Shown: positions 11,159 through 25,215 of the stretch, one piece after another
Layout of the letters: each line of letters begins with the position of its first letter
Numbering within the stretch: position 1 is the first letter of the stretch
Origin: Nemertoderma westbladi
Taxonomy: Eukaryota > Xenacoelomorpha > Nemertodermatida > Nemertodermatidae
Direction of reading: 5' to 3'
Length of the DNA stretch: 54,203 nucleotides
NCBI GenBank assembly: GCA_032718475.1
Contig: JAUCBJ010009102.1
Coordinates: forward strand, 1 to 54,203
Translations under genes and position numbers: made by a program
Notes under the pieces: generated by a model
What the model was told of the DNA's origin: nothing
What the model saw: only the letters and a program-made list of their open reading frames with translations
Database searches by the model: none

Positions 11159-14100
11159 GAGTTTATAAACGTTGGCGACTGTCCTAATCCAGGTGGGTTT
11201 GTATTATGATCCGGAGTTTATAAACGTTGGCGACTGTCCTAATCCAGGTGGGTTTGTATTTATGATCCGGAGTTTATAAACGTTGGCGACTGTCCTAATC
11301 CAGGTGGGTTTGTATATATGATCCGGAGTTTATAAACGTTGGCGACTGTCCTAATCCAGGTGGGTTTGTATTTATGATCCGGAGTTTATAAACGTTGGCG
11401 ACTGTCCTAATCCAGGTGGGTTTGTATTTATGATCCGGAGTTTATAAACGTTGGCGACTGTCCTAATCCAGGTGGGTTTGTATTTATGATCCGGAGTTTA
11501 TAAACGTTGGCGACTGTCCTAATCCAGGTGGGTTTGTATTTATGATCCGGAGTTTATAAACGTTGGCGACTGTCCTAATCCAGGTGGGTTTGTATTTATG
11601 ATCCGGAGTTTATAAACGTTGGCGACTGTCCTAATCCAGGTGGGTTTGTATTTATGATCCGGAGTTTATAAACGTTGGCGACTGTCCTAATCCAGGTGGG
11701 TTTGTATTTATGATCCGGAGTTTATAAACGTTGGCGACTGTCCTAATCCAGGTGGGTTTGTATTTATGATCCGGAGTTTATAAACGTTGGCGACTGTCCT
11801 AATCCAGGTGGGTTTGTATTTATGATCCGGAGTTTATAAACGTTGGCGACTGTCCTAATCCAGGTGGGTTTGTATTTATGATCCGGAGTTTATAAACGTT
11901 GGCGACTGTCCTAATCCAGGTGGGTTTGTATTTATGATCCGGAGTTTATAAACGTTGGCGACTGTCCTAATCCAGGTGGGTTTGTATTTATGATCCGGAG
12001 TTTATAAACGTTGGCGACTGTCCTAATCCAGGTGGGTTTGTATTTATGATCCGGAGTTTATAAACGTTGGCGACTGTCCTAATCCAGGTGGGTTTGTATT
12101 TATGATCCGGAGTTTATAAACGTTGGCGACTGTCCTAATCCAGGTGGGTTTGTATTTATGATCCGGAGTTTATAAACGTTGGCGACTGTCCTAATCCAGG
12201 TGGGTTTGTATTTATGATCCGGAGTTTATAAACGTTGGCGACTGTCCTAATCCAGGTGGGTTTGTATTTATGATCCGGAGTTTATAAACGTTGGCGACTG
12301 TCCTAATCCAGGTGGGTTTGTATTTATGATCCGGAGTTTATAAACGTTGGCGACTGTCCTAATCCAGGTGGGTTTGTATTTATGATCCGGAGTTTATAAA
12401 CGTTGGCGACTGTCCTAATCCAGGTGGGTTTGTATTTATGATCCGGAGTTTATAAACGTTGGCGACTGTCCTAATCCAGGTGGGTTTGTATTTATGATCC
12501 GGAGTTTATAAACGTTGGCGACTGTCCTAATCCAGGTGGGTTTGTATTTATGATCCGGAGTTTATAAACGTTGGCGACTGTCCTAATCCAGGTGGGTTTG
12601 TATTTATGATCCGGAGTTTATAAACGTTGGCGACTGTCCTAATCCAGGTGGGTTTGTATTTATGATCCGGAGTTTATAAACGTTGGCGACTGTCCTAATC
12701 CAGGTGGGTTTGTATTTATGATCCGGAGTTTATAAACGTTGGCGACTGTCCTAATCCAGGTGGGTTTGTATTTATGATCCGGAGTTTATAAACGTTGGCG
12801 ACTGTCCTAATCCAGGTGGGTTTGTATTTATGATCCGGAGTTTATAAACGTTGGCGACTGTCCTAATCCAGGTGGGTTTGTATATCTGATCCGGAGTTTA
12901 TAAACGTTGGCGACTGTCCTAATCCAGGTGGGTTTGTATTTATGATCCGGAGTTTATAAACGTTGGCGACTGTCCTAATCCAGGTGGGTTTGTATTTATG
13001 ATCCGGAGTTTATAAACGTTGGCGACTGTCCTAATCCAGGTGGGTTTGTATTTATGATCCGGAGTTTATAAACGTTGGCGACTGTCCTAATCCAGGTGGG
13101 TTTGTATTTATGATCCGGAGTTTATAAACGTTGGCGACTGTCCTAATCCAGGTGGGTTTGTATTTATGATCCGGAGTTTATAAACGTTGGCGACTGTCCT
13201 AATCCAGGTGGGTTTGTATTTATGATCCGGAGTTTATAAACGTTGGCGACTGTCCTAATCCAGGTGGGTTTGTATTTATGATCCGGAGTTTATAAACGTT
13301 GGCGACTGTCCTAATCCAGGTGGGTTTGTATTTATGATCCGGAGTTTATAAACGTTGGCGACTGTCCTAATCCAGGTGGGTTTGTATTTATGATCCGGAG
13401 TTTATAAACGTTGGCGACTGTCCTAATCCAGGTGGGTTTGTATTTATGATCCGGAGTTTATAAACGTTGGCGACTGTCCTAATCCAGGTGGGTTTGTATT
13501 TATGATCCGGAGTTTATAAACGTTGGCGACTGTCCTAATCCAGGTGGGTTTGTATTTATGATCCGGAGTTTATAAACGTTGGCGACTGTCCTAATCCAGG
13601 TGGGTTTGTATTTATGATCCGGAGTTTATAAACGTTGGCGACTGTCCTAATCCAGGTGGGTTTGTATTTATGATCCGGAGTTTATAAACGTTGGCGACTG
13701 TCCTAATCCAGGTGGGTTTGTATTTATGATCCGGAGTTTATAAACGTTGGCGACTGTCCTAATCCAGGTGGGTTTGTATTTATGATCCGGAGTTTATAAA
13801 CGTTGGCGACTGTCCTAATCCAGGTGGGTTTGTATTTATGATCCGGAGTTTATAAACGTTGGCGACTGTCCTAATCCAGGTGGGTTTGTATTTATGATCC
13901 GGAGTTTATAAACGTTGGCGACTGTCCTAATCCAGGTGGGTTTGTATTTATGATCCGGAGTTTATAAACGTTGGCGACTGTCCTAATCCAGGTGGGTTTG
14001 TATTTATGATCCGGAGTTTATAAACGTTGGCGACTGTCCTAATCCAGGTGGGTTTGTATTTATGATCCGGAGTTTATAAACGTTGGCGACTGTCCTAATC

Positions 14101-17100
14101 CAGGTGGGTTTGTATATCTGATCCGGAGTTTATAAACGTTGGCGACTGTCCTAATCCAGGTGGGTTTGTATTTATGATCCGGAGTTTATAAACGTTGGCG
14201 ACTGTCCTAATCCAGGTGGGTTTGTATTTATGATCCGGAGTTTATAAACGTTGGCGACTGTCCTAATCCAGGTGGGTTTGTATTTATGATCCGGAGTTTA
14301 TAAACGTTGGCGACTGTCCTAATCCAGGTGGGTTTGTATTTATGATCCGGAGTTTATAAACGTTGGCGACTGTCCTAATCCAGGTGGGTTTGTATATCTG
14401 ATCCGGAGTTTATAAACGTTGGCGACTGTCCTAATCCAGGTGGGTTTGTATTTATGATCCGGAGTTTATAAACGTTGGCGACTGTCCTAATCCAGGTGGG
14501 TTTGTATTTATGATCCGGAGTTTATAAACGTTGGCGACTGTCCTAATCCAGGTGGGTTTGTATATCTGATCCGGAGTTTATAAACGTTGGCGACTGTCCT
14601 AATCCAGGTGGGTTTGTATTTATGATCCGGAGTTTATAAACGTTGGCGACTGTCCTAATCCAGGTGGGTTTGTATTTATGATCCGGAGTTTATAAACGTT
14701 GGCGACTGTCCTAATCCAGGTGGGTTTGTATTATGATCCGGAGTTTATAAACGTTGGCGACTGTCCTAATCCAGGTGGGTTTGTATATCTGATCCGGAGT
14801 TTATAAACGTTGGCGACTGTCCTAATCCAGGTGGGTTTGTATTTATGATCCGGAGTTTATAAACGTTGGCGACTGTCCTAATCCAGGTGGGTTTGTATTT
14901 ATGATCCGGAGTTTATAAACGTTGGCGACTGTCCTAATCCAGGTGGGTTTGTATTTATGATCCGGAGTTTATAAACGTTGGCGACTGTCCTAATCCAGGT
15001 GGGTTTGTATTTATGATCCGGAGTTTATAAACGTTGGCGACTGTCCTAATCCAGGTGGGTTTGTATTATGATCCGGAGTTTATAAACGTTGGCGACTGTC
15101 CTAATCCAGGTGGGTTTGTATTTATGATCCGGAGTTTATAAACGTTGGCGACTGTCCTAATCCAGGTGGGTTTGTATTTATGATCCGGAGTTTATAAACG
15201 TTGGCGACTGTCCTAATCCAGGTGGGTTTGTATTTATGATCCGGAGTTTATAAACGTTGGCGACTGTCCTAATCCAGGTGGGTTTGTATTTATGATCCGG
15301 AGTTTATAAACGTTGGCGACTGTCCTAATCCAGGTGGGTTTGTATTTATGATCCGGAGTTTATAAACGTTGGCGACTGTCCTAATCCAGGTGGGTTTGTA
15401 TTATGATCCGGAGTTTATAAACGTTGGCGACTGTCCTAATCCAGGTGGGTTTGTATTTATGATCCGGAGTTTATAAACGTTGGCGACTGTCCTAATCCAG
15501 GTGGGTTTGTATTTATGATCCGGAGTTTATAAACGTTGGCGACTGTCCTAATCCAGGTGGGTTTGTATTTATGATCCGGAGTTTATAAACGTTGGCGACT
15601 GTCCTAATCCAGGTGGGTTTGTATTTATGATCCGGAGTTTATAAACGTTGGCGACTGTCCTAATCCAGGTGGGTTTGTATTTATGATCCGGAGTTTATAA
15701 ACGTTGGCGACTGTCCTAATCCAGGTGGGTTTGTATTTATGATCCGGAGTTTATAAACGTTGGCGACTGTCCTAATCCAGGTGGGTTTGTATTTATGATC
15801 CGGAGTTTATAAACGTTGGCGACTGTCCTAATCCAGGTGGGTTTGTATTTATGATCCGGAGTTTATAAACGTTGGCGACTGTCCTAATCCAGGTGGGTTT
15901 GTATTTATGATCCGGAGTTTATAAACGTTGGCGACTGTCCTAATCCAGGTGGGTTTGTATATGATCCGGAGTTTATAAACGTTGGCGACTGTCCTAATCC
16001 AGGTGGGTTTGTATTTATGATCCGGAGTTTATAAACGTTGGCGACTGTCCTAATCCAGGTGGGTTTGTATTATGATCCGGAGTTTATAAACGTTGGCGAC
16101 TGTCCTAATCCAGGTGGGTTTGTATTTATGATCCGGAGTTTATAAACGTTGGCGACTGTCCTAATCCAGGTGGGTTTGTATTTATGATCCGGAGTTTATA
16201 AACGTTGGCGACTGTCCTAATCCAGGTGGGTTTGTATTTATGATCCGGAGTTTATAAACGTTGGCGACTGTCCTAATCCAGGTGGGTTTGTATTTATGAT
16301 CCGGAGTTTATAAACGTTGGCGACTGTCCTAATCCAGGTGGGTTTGTATTTATGATCCGGAGTTTATAAACGTTGGCGACTGTCCTAATCCAGGTGGGTT
16401 TGTATTTATGATCCGGAGTTTATAAACGTTGGCGACTGTCCTAATCCAGGTGGGTTTGTATTTATGATCCGGAGTTTATAAACGTTGGCGACTGTCCTAA
16501 TCCAGGTGGGTTTGTATTTATGATCCGGAGTTTATAAACGTTGGCGACTGTCCTAATCCAGGTGGGTTTGTATTTATGATCCGGAGTTTATAAACGTTGG
16601 CGACTGTCCTAATCCAGGTGGGTTTGTATTTATGATCCGGAGTTTATAAACGTTGGCGACTGTCCTAATCCAGGTGGGTTTGTATTTATGATCCGGAGTT
16701 TATAAACGTTGGCGACTGTCCTAATCCAGGTGGGTTTGTATTTATGATCCGGAGTTTATAAACGTTGGCGACTGTCCTAATCCAGGTGGGTTTGTATTTA
16801 TGATCCGGAGTTTATAAACGTTGGCGACTGTCCTAATCCAGGTGGGTTTGTATTTATGATCCGGAGTTTATAAACGTTGGCGACTGTCCTAATCCAGGTG
16901 GGTTTGTATTTATGATCCGGAGTTTATAAACGTTGGCGACTGTCCTAATCCAGGTGGGTTTGTATTTATGATCCGGAGTTTATAAACGTTGGCGACTGTC
17001 CTAATCCAGGTGGGTTTGTATTTATGATCCGGAGTTTATAAACGTTGGCGACTGTCCTAATCCAGGTGGGTTTGTATTTATGATCCGGAGTTTATAAACG

Positions 17101-19399
17101 TTGGCGACTGTCCTAATCCAGGTGGGTTTGTATTTATGATCCGGAGTTTATAAACGTTGGCGACTGTCCTAATCCAGGTGGGTTTGTATTTATGATCCGG
17201 AGTTTATAAACGTTGGCGACTGTCCTAATCCAGGTGGGTTTGTATTATGATCCGGAGTTTATAAACGTTGGCGACTGTCCTAATCCAGGTGGGTTTGTAT
17301 TTATGATCCGGAGTTTATAAACGTTGGCGACTGTCCTAATCCAGGTGGGTTTGTATTATGATCCGGAGTTTATAAACGTTGGCGACTGTCCTAATCCAGG
17401 TGGGTTTGTATTTATGATCCGGAGTTTATAAACGTTGGCGACTGTCCTAATCCAGGTGGGTTTGTATTTATGATCCGGAGTTTATAAACGTTGGCGACTG
17501 TCCTAATCCAGGTGGGTTTGTATTATGATCCGGAGTTTATAAACGTTGGCGACTGTCCTAATCCAGGTGGGTTTGTATTATGATCCGGAGTTTATAAACG
17601 TTGGCGACTGTCCTAATCCAGGTGGGTTTGTATATGATCCGGAGTTTATAAACGTTGGCGACTGTCCTAATCCAGGTGGGTTTGTATTTATGATCCGGAG
17701 TTTATAAACGTTGGCGACTGTCCTAATCCAGGTGGGTTTGTATTTATGATCCGGAGTTTATAAACGTTGGCGACTGTCCTAATCCAGGTGGGTTTGTATT
17801 TATGATCCGGAGTTTATAAACGTTGGCGACTGTCCTAATCCAGGTGGGTTTGTATTTATGATCCGGAGTTTATAAACGTTGGCGACTGTCCTAATCCAGG
17901 TGGGTTTGTATTTATGATCCGGAGTTTATAAACGTTGGCGACTGTCCTAATCCAGGTGGGTTTGTATTTATGATCCGGAGTTTATAAACGTTGGCGACTG
18001 TCCTAATCCAGGTGGGTTTGTATTTATGATCCGGAGTTTATAAACGTTGGCGACTGTCCTAATCCAGGTGGGTTTGTATTTATGATCCGGAGTTTATAAA
18101 CGTTGGCGACTGTCCTAATCCAGGTGGGTTTGTATTTATGATCCGGAGTTTATAAACGTTGGCGACTGTCCTAATCCAGGTGGGTTTGTATTTATGATCC
18201 GGAGTTTATAAACGTTGGCGACTGTCCTAATCCAGGTGGGTTTGTATTTATGATCCGGAGTTTATAAACGTTGGCGACTGTCCTAATCCATGTGGGTTTG
18301 TATTTATGATCCGGAGTTTATAAACGTTGGCGACTGTCCTAATCCAGGTGGGTTTGTATTTATGATACGGAGTTTATAAACGTTGGCGACTGTCCTAATC
18401 CAGGTGGGTTTGTATTTATGATCCGGAGTTTATAAACGTTGGCGACTGTCCTAATCCAGGTGGGTTTGTATTTATGATCCGGAGTTTATAAACGTTGGCG
18501 ACTGTCCTAATCCAGGTGGGTTTGTATTTATGATCCGGAGTTTATAAACGTTGGCGACTGTCCTAATCCAGGTGGGTTTGTATTTATGATCCGGAGTTTA
18601 TAAACGTTGGCGACTGTCCTAATCCAGGTGGGTTTGTATTTATGATCCGGAGTTTATAAACGTTGGCGACTGTCCTAATCCAGGTGGGTTTGTATTTATG
18701 ATCCGGAGTTTATAAACGTTGGCGACTGTCCTAATCCAGGTGGGTTTGTATTTATGATCCGGAGTTTATAAACGTTGGCGACTGTCCTAATCCAGGTGGG
18801 TTTGTATTTATGATCCGGAGTTTATAAACGTTGGCGACTGTCCTAATCCAGGTGGGTTTGTATTTATGATCCGGAGTTTATAAACGTTGGCGACTGTCCT
18901 AATCCAGGTGGGTTTGTATTTATGATCCGGAGTTTATAAACGTTGGCGACTGTCCTAATCCAGGTGGGTTTGTATTTATGATCCGGAGTTTATAAACGTT
19001 GGCGACTGTCCTAATCCAGGTGGGTTTGTATTATGATCCGGAGTTTATAAACGTTGGCGACTGTCCTAATCCAGGTGGGTTTGTATTTATGATCCGGAGT
19101 TTATAAACGTTGGCGACTGTCCTAATCCAGGTGGGTTTGTATATGATCCGGAGTTTATAAACGTTGGCGACTGTCCTAATCCAGGTGGGTTTGTATATGA
19201 TCCGGAGTTTATAAACGTTGGCGACTGTCCTAATCCAGGTGGGTTTGTATTTATGATCCGGAGTTTATAAACGTTGGCGTCTGTCCTAATCCAGGTGGGT
19301 TTGTATATGATCCGGAGTTTATAAACGTTGGCGACTGTCCTAATCCAGGTGGGTTTGTATATGATCCGGAGTTTATAAACGTTGGCGACTGTCCTAATC

Positions 19400-21990
19400 C
19401 AGGTGGGTTTGTATTTATGATCCGGAGTTTATAAACGTTTGCGTCTGTCCTAATCCAGGTGGGTTTGTATATGATCCGGAGTTTATAAACGTTGGCGACT
19501 GTCCTAATCCAGGTGGGTTTGTATATGATCCGGAGTTTATAAACGTTGGCGACTGTCCTAATCCAGGTGGGTTTGTATATGATACGGAGTTTATAAACGT
19601 TGGCGACTATCCTAATCCATGTGGGTTTGTATATGATACGGAGTTTATAAACGTTGGCGACTGTCCTAATCCAGGTGTGTTTGTATTTATGATCCGGAGT
19701 TTATAAACGTTGGCGACTATCCTAATCCATGTGGGTTTGTATATGATACGGAGTTTATAAACGTTGGCGACTGTCCTAATCCAGGTGTGTTTGTATTTAT
19801 GATCCGGAGTTTATAAACGTTGGCGACTATCCTAATCCATGTGGGTTTGTATTTATGATCCGGAGTTTATAAACGTTGGCGACTGTCCTAATCCAGGTGG
19901 GTTTGTATATGATCCGGAGTTTATAAACGTTGGCGACTGTCCTAATCCAGGTGGGTTTGTATATGATCCGGAGTTTATAAACGTTGGCGACTATCCTAAT
20001 CCATGTGGGTTTGTATATGATACGGAGTTTATAAACGTTGGCGACTATCCTAATCCATGTGGGTTTGTATATGATACGGAGTTTATAAACGTTGGCGACT
20101 GTCCTAATCCAGGTGTGTTTGTATTTATGATCCGGAGTTTATAAACGTTGGCGACTATCCTAATCCATGTGGGTTTGTATATGATCCGGAGTTTATAAAC
20201 GTTGGCGACTATCCTAATCCATGTGGGTTTGTATATGATACGGAGTTTATAAACGTTGGCGACTGTCCTAATCCATGTGGGTTTGTATTTATGATCCGGA
20301 GTTTATAAACGTTGGCGACTGTCCTAATCCAGGTGGGTTTGTATATATGATCCGGAGTTTATAAACGTTGGCGACTGTCCTAATCCAGGTGGGTTTGTAT
20401 TTATGATCCGGAGTTTATAAACGTTGGCGACTGTCCTAATCCAGGTGGGTTTGTATATGATACGGAGTTTATAAACGTTGGCGACTGTCCTAATCCAGGT
20501 GGGTTTGTATTTATGATCCGGAGTTTATAAACGTTGGCGACTGTCCTAATCCAGGTGGGTTTGTATTTATGATCCGGAGTTTATAAACGTTGGCGACTGT
20601 CCTAATCCAGGTGGGTTTGTATTTATGATCCGGAGTTTATAAACGTTGGCGACTGTCCTAATCCAGGTGGGTTTGTATATGATCCGGAGTTTATAAACGT
20701 TGGCGACTGTCCTAATCCAGGTGGGTTTGTATTTATGATCCGGAGTTTATAAACGTTGGCGACTATCCTAATCCAGGTGGGTTTGTATTTATGATCCGGA
20801 GTTTATAAACGTTGGCGACTGTCCTAATCCAGGTGGGTTTGTATATGATCCGGAGTTTATAAACGTTGGCGACTGTCCTAATCCAGGTGGGTTTGTATAT
20901 GATCCGGAGTTTATAAACGTTGGCGACTGTCCTAATCCAGGTGGGTTTGTATTTATGATCCGGAGTTTATAAACGTTTGCGTCTGTCCTAATCCAGGTGG
21001 GTTTGTATATGATCCGGAGTTTATAAACGTTGGCGACTGTCCTAATCCAGGTGGGTTTGTATATGATCCGGAGTTTATAAACGTTGGCGACTGTCCTAAT
21101 CCAGGTGGGTTTGTATATGATACGGAGTTTATAAACGTTGGCGACTATCCTAATCCATGTGGGTTTGTATATGATACGGAGTTTATAAACGTTGGCGACT
21201 GTCCTAATCCAGGTGTGTTTGTATTTATGATCCGGAGTTTATAAACGTTGGCGACTATCCTAATCCATGTGGGTTTGTATATGATACGGAGTTTATAAAC
21301 GTTGGCGACTGTCCTAATCCAGGTGTGTTTGTATTTATGATCCGGAGTTTATAAACGTTGGCGACTATCCTAATCCATGTGGGTTTGTATTTATGATCCG
21401 GAGTTTATAAACGTTGGCGACTGTCCTAATCCAGGTGGGTTTGTATATGATCCGGAGTTTATAAACGTTGGCGACTGTCCTAATCCAGGTGGGTTTGTAT
21501 ATGATCCGGAGTTTATAAACGTTGGCGACTATCCTAATCCATGTGGGTTTGTATATGATACGGAGTTTATAAACGTTGGCGACTATCCTAATCCATGTGG
21601 GTTTGTATATGATACGGAGTTTATAAACGTTGGCGACTGTCCTAATCCAGGTGTGTTTGTATTTATGATCCGGAGTTTATAAACGTTGGCGACTATCCTA
21701 ATCCATGTGGGTTTGTATATGATCCGGAGTTTATAAACGTTGGCGACTATCCTAATCCATGTGGGTTTGTATATGATACGGAGTTTATAAACGTTGGCGA
21801 CTGTCCTAATCCATGTGGGTTTGTATTTATGATCCGGAGTTTATAAACGTTGGCGACTGTCCTAATCCAGGTGGGTTTGTATATATGATCCGGAGTTTAT
21901 AAACGTTGGCGACTGTCCTAATCCAGGTGGGTTTGTATTTATGATCCGGAGTTTATAAACGTTGGCGACTGTCCTAATCCAGGTGGGTTT
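19400..21990 (+). repeat. Higher-order duplication of 1538 bp in the array
   Basis: A block from about 19.4 to 20.45 kb recurs about 1538 bases later (about 20.95 to 21.98 kb) with the same order of variant units: GTTTGCGTC, 54-bp units, GACTATCC/CCATGTGGG units, AGGTGTGTTTG, then a GTATATATGATCC unit. Two 101-codon open frames at 19839-20144 and 21377-21682 encode identical peptides. The blocks diverge near 20460/21998, where GATACGGAGTTTAT is replaced by GATCCGGAGATTAT. Confidence 0.92.
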
Positions 21991-24900
21991 GTATATGATC
22001 CGGAGATTATAAACGTTGGCGACTGTCCTAATCCAGGTGGGTTTGTATATGATCCGGAGTTTATAAACGTTGGCGACTATCCTAATCCATGTGGGTTTGT
22101 ATTTATGATCCGGAGTTTATAAACGTTGGCGACTGTCCTAATCCAGGTGGGTTTGTATATGATCCGGAGTTTATAAACGTTGGCGACTGTCCTAATCCAG
22201 GTGGGTTTGTATTTATGATCCGGAGTTTATAAACGTTGGCGACTGTCCTAATCCAGGTGGGTTTGTATTTATGATCCGGAGTTTATAAACGTTGGCGACT
22301 GTCCTAATCCAGGTGGGTTTGTATATGATCCGGAGTTTATAAACGTTGGCGACTATCCTAATCCATGTGGGTTTGTATTTATGATCCGGAGTTTATAAAC
22401 GTTGGCGACTGTCCTAATCCAGGTGGGTTTGTATATGATCCGGAGTTTATAAACGTTGGCGACTGTCCTAATCCAGGTGGGTTTGTATTTATGATCCGGA
22501 GTTTATAAACGTTGGCGACTGTCCTAATCCAGGTGGGTTTGTATTTATGATCCGGAGTTTATAAACGTTGGCGACTGTCCTAATCCAGGTGGGTTTGTAT
22601 TTATGATCCGGAGTTTATAAACGTTGGCGACTGTCCTAATCCAGGTGGGTTTGTATTTATGATCCGGAGTTTATAAACGTTGGCGACCGTCCTAATCCAG
22701 GTGGGTTTGTATATGATCCGGAGTTTATAAACGTTGGCGACTGTCCTAATCCAGGTGGGTTTGTATTTATGATCCGGAGTTTATAAACGTTGGCGACTGT
22801 CCTAATCCAGGTGGGTTTGTATATGATCCGGAGTTTATAAACGTTGGCGACTGTCCTAATCCAGGTGGGTTTGTATTTATGATCCGGAGTTTATAAACGT
22901 TGGCGACTGTCCTAATCCAGGTGGGTTTGTATATGATCCGGAGTTTATAAACGTTGGCGACTGTCCTAATCCAGGTGGGTTTGTATTTATGATCCGGAGT
23001 TTATAAACGTTGGCGACTGTCCTAATCCAGGTGGGTTTGTATTTATGATCCGGAGTTTATAAACGTTTGCGACTGTCCTAATCCAGGTGGGTTTGTATTT
23101 ATGATCCGGAGTTTATAAACGTTGGCGACTGTCCTAATCCAGGTGGGTTTGTATATGATCCGGAGTTTATAAACGTTGGCGACTGTCCTAATCCAGGTGG
23201 GTTTGTATTTATGATCCGGAGTTTATAAACGTTGGCGACTATCCTAATCCATGTGGGTTTGTATTTATGATCCGGAGTTTATAAACGTTGGCGACTGTCC
23301 TAATCCAGGTGTGTTTGTATTTATGATCCGGAGTTTATAAACGTTGGCGACTATCCTAATCCATGTGGGTTTGTATTTATGATCCGGAGTTTATAAACGT
23401 TGGCGACTGTCCTAATCCATGTGGGTTTGTATATCTGATCCGGAGTTTATAAACGTTGGCGACTGTCCTAATCCAGGTGGGTTTGTATATGATCCGGAGT
23501 TTATAAACGTTGGCGACTGTCCTAATCCAGGTGGGTTTGTATTTATGATCCGGAGTTTATAAACGTTGGCGACTATCCTAATCCATGTGGGTTTGTATTT
23601 ATGATCCGGAGTTTATAAACGTTGGCGACTGTCCTAATCCAGGTGGGTTTGTATTTATGATACGGAGTTTTTAAACGTTGGCGACTGTCCTAATCCAGGT
23701 GGGTTTGTATTTATGATCCGGAGTTTATAAACGTTGGCGACTGTCCTAATCCAGGTGGGTTTGTATTTATGATCCGGAGATTATAAACGTTGGCGACTGT
23801 CCTAATCCAGGTGGGTTTGTATTTATGATACGGAGTTTTTAAACGTTGGCGACTGTCCTAATCCAGGTGGGTTTGTATTTATGATCCGGAGTTTATAAAC
23901 GTTGGCGACTGTCCTAATCCAGGTGGGTTTGTATTTATGATCCGGAGATTATAAACGTTGGCGACTGTCCTAATCCAGGTGGGTTTGTATTTATGATCCG
24001 GAGTTTATAAACGTTGGCGACTGTCCTAATCCAGGTGGGTTTGTATTTATGATCCGGAGTTTATAAACGTTGGCGACCGTCCTAATCCGGGTGGGTTTGT
24101 ATTTATGATCCGGAGTTTATAAACGTTGGCGACTGTCCTAATCCAGGTGGGTTTGTATATGATCCGGAGTTTATAAACGTTGGCGACTGTCCTAATCCAG
24201 GTGGGTTTGTATTTATGATCCGGAGTTTATAAACGTTGGCGACTGTCCTAATCCAGGTGGGTTTGTATTTATGATCCGGAGTTTATAAACGTTGGCGACT
24301 GTCCTAATCCAGGTGGGTTTGTATTTATGATCCGGAGTTTATAAACGTTGGCGACTGTCCTAATCCAGGTGGGTTTGTATTTATGATCCGGAGTTTATAA
24401 ACGTTGGCGACTGTCCTAATCCAGGTGGGTTTGTATTTATGATCCGGAGTTTATAAACGTTGGCGACCGTCCTAATCCAGGTGGGTTTGTATTTATGATC
24501 CGGAGTTTATAAACGTTGGCGACTGTCCTAATCCAGGTGGGTTTGTATTTATGATCCGGAGTTTATAAACGTTGGCGACCGTCCTAATCCAGGTGGGTTT
24601 GTATTTATGATCCGGAGTTTATAAAGGTTGGCGACTGTCCTAATCCAGGTGGGTTTGTATTTATGATCCGGAGTTTATAAACGTTGGCGACTGTCCTAAT
24701 CCAGGTGGGTTTGTATTTATGATCCGGAGTTTATAAACGTTGGCGACTGTCCTAATCCAGGTGGGTTTGTATTTATGATCCGGAGTTTATAAACGTTGGC
24801 GACTGTCCTAATCCAGGTGGGTTTGTATTTATGATCCGGAGTTTATAAAGGTTGGCGACTGTCCTAATCCAGGTGGGTTTGTATTTATGATCCGGAGTTT

Positions 24901-25215
24901 ATAAACGTTGGCGACTGTCCTAATCCAGGTGGGTTTGTATATGATCCGGAGTTTATAAACGTTGGCGACTGTCCTAATCCAGGTGGGTTTGTATTTATGA
25001 TCCGGAGTTTATAAACGTTGGCGACTGTCCTAATCCAGGTGGGTTTGTATTTATGATACGGAGTTTATAAACGTTGGCGACTGTCCTAATCCAGGTGGGT
25101 TTGTATATGATACGGAGTTTATAAACGTTGGCGACTGTCCTAATCCAGGTGGGTTTGTATATATGATACGGAGTTTATAAACGTTGGCGACTGTCCTAAT
25201 CCAGGTGGGTTTGTA

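Larger units (their letters stand above)
7320..25215 (+). repeat. Exon-derived tandem array, 54-56 bp units, about 320 copies
   Basis: Each unit contains GATCCGGAGTTTATAAACG, GTTGGCGACTGTCCTAATCC and then AGGTGGGTTTGTAT. This is the 3' end of EGF exon 5 (coding DPEFINVGDCPNP) plus its splice donor CAG|GTGGGT. Units are 56 bp (GTATTTATGATCC or GTATATCTGATCC), 55 bp (GTATTATGATCC or GTATATCTGTCC) or 54 bp (GTATATGATCC). The middle, about 11.2-14.1 kb, is almost pure 56-bp units, while the flanks mix variants. Recurrent substitutions are CCATGTGGG, GATACGG, GACTATCC, GACCGTCC and GTTTGCG. The estimate of 320 copies comes from length over unit size; the gap at 11059-11158 makes the true number unknown. 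Confidence 0.98.

Noticed and set aside
7320-25215. CRISPR array
   Set aside because: Units are directly adjacent with no unique spacers, the context is an animal intron, and the unit is explained by the exon.
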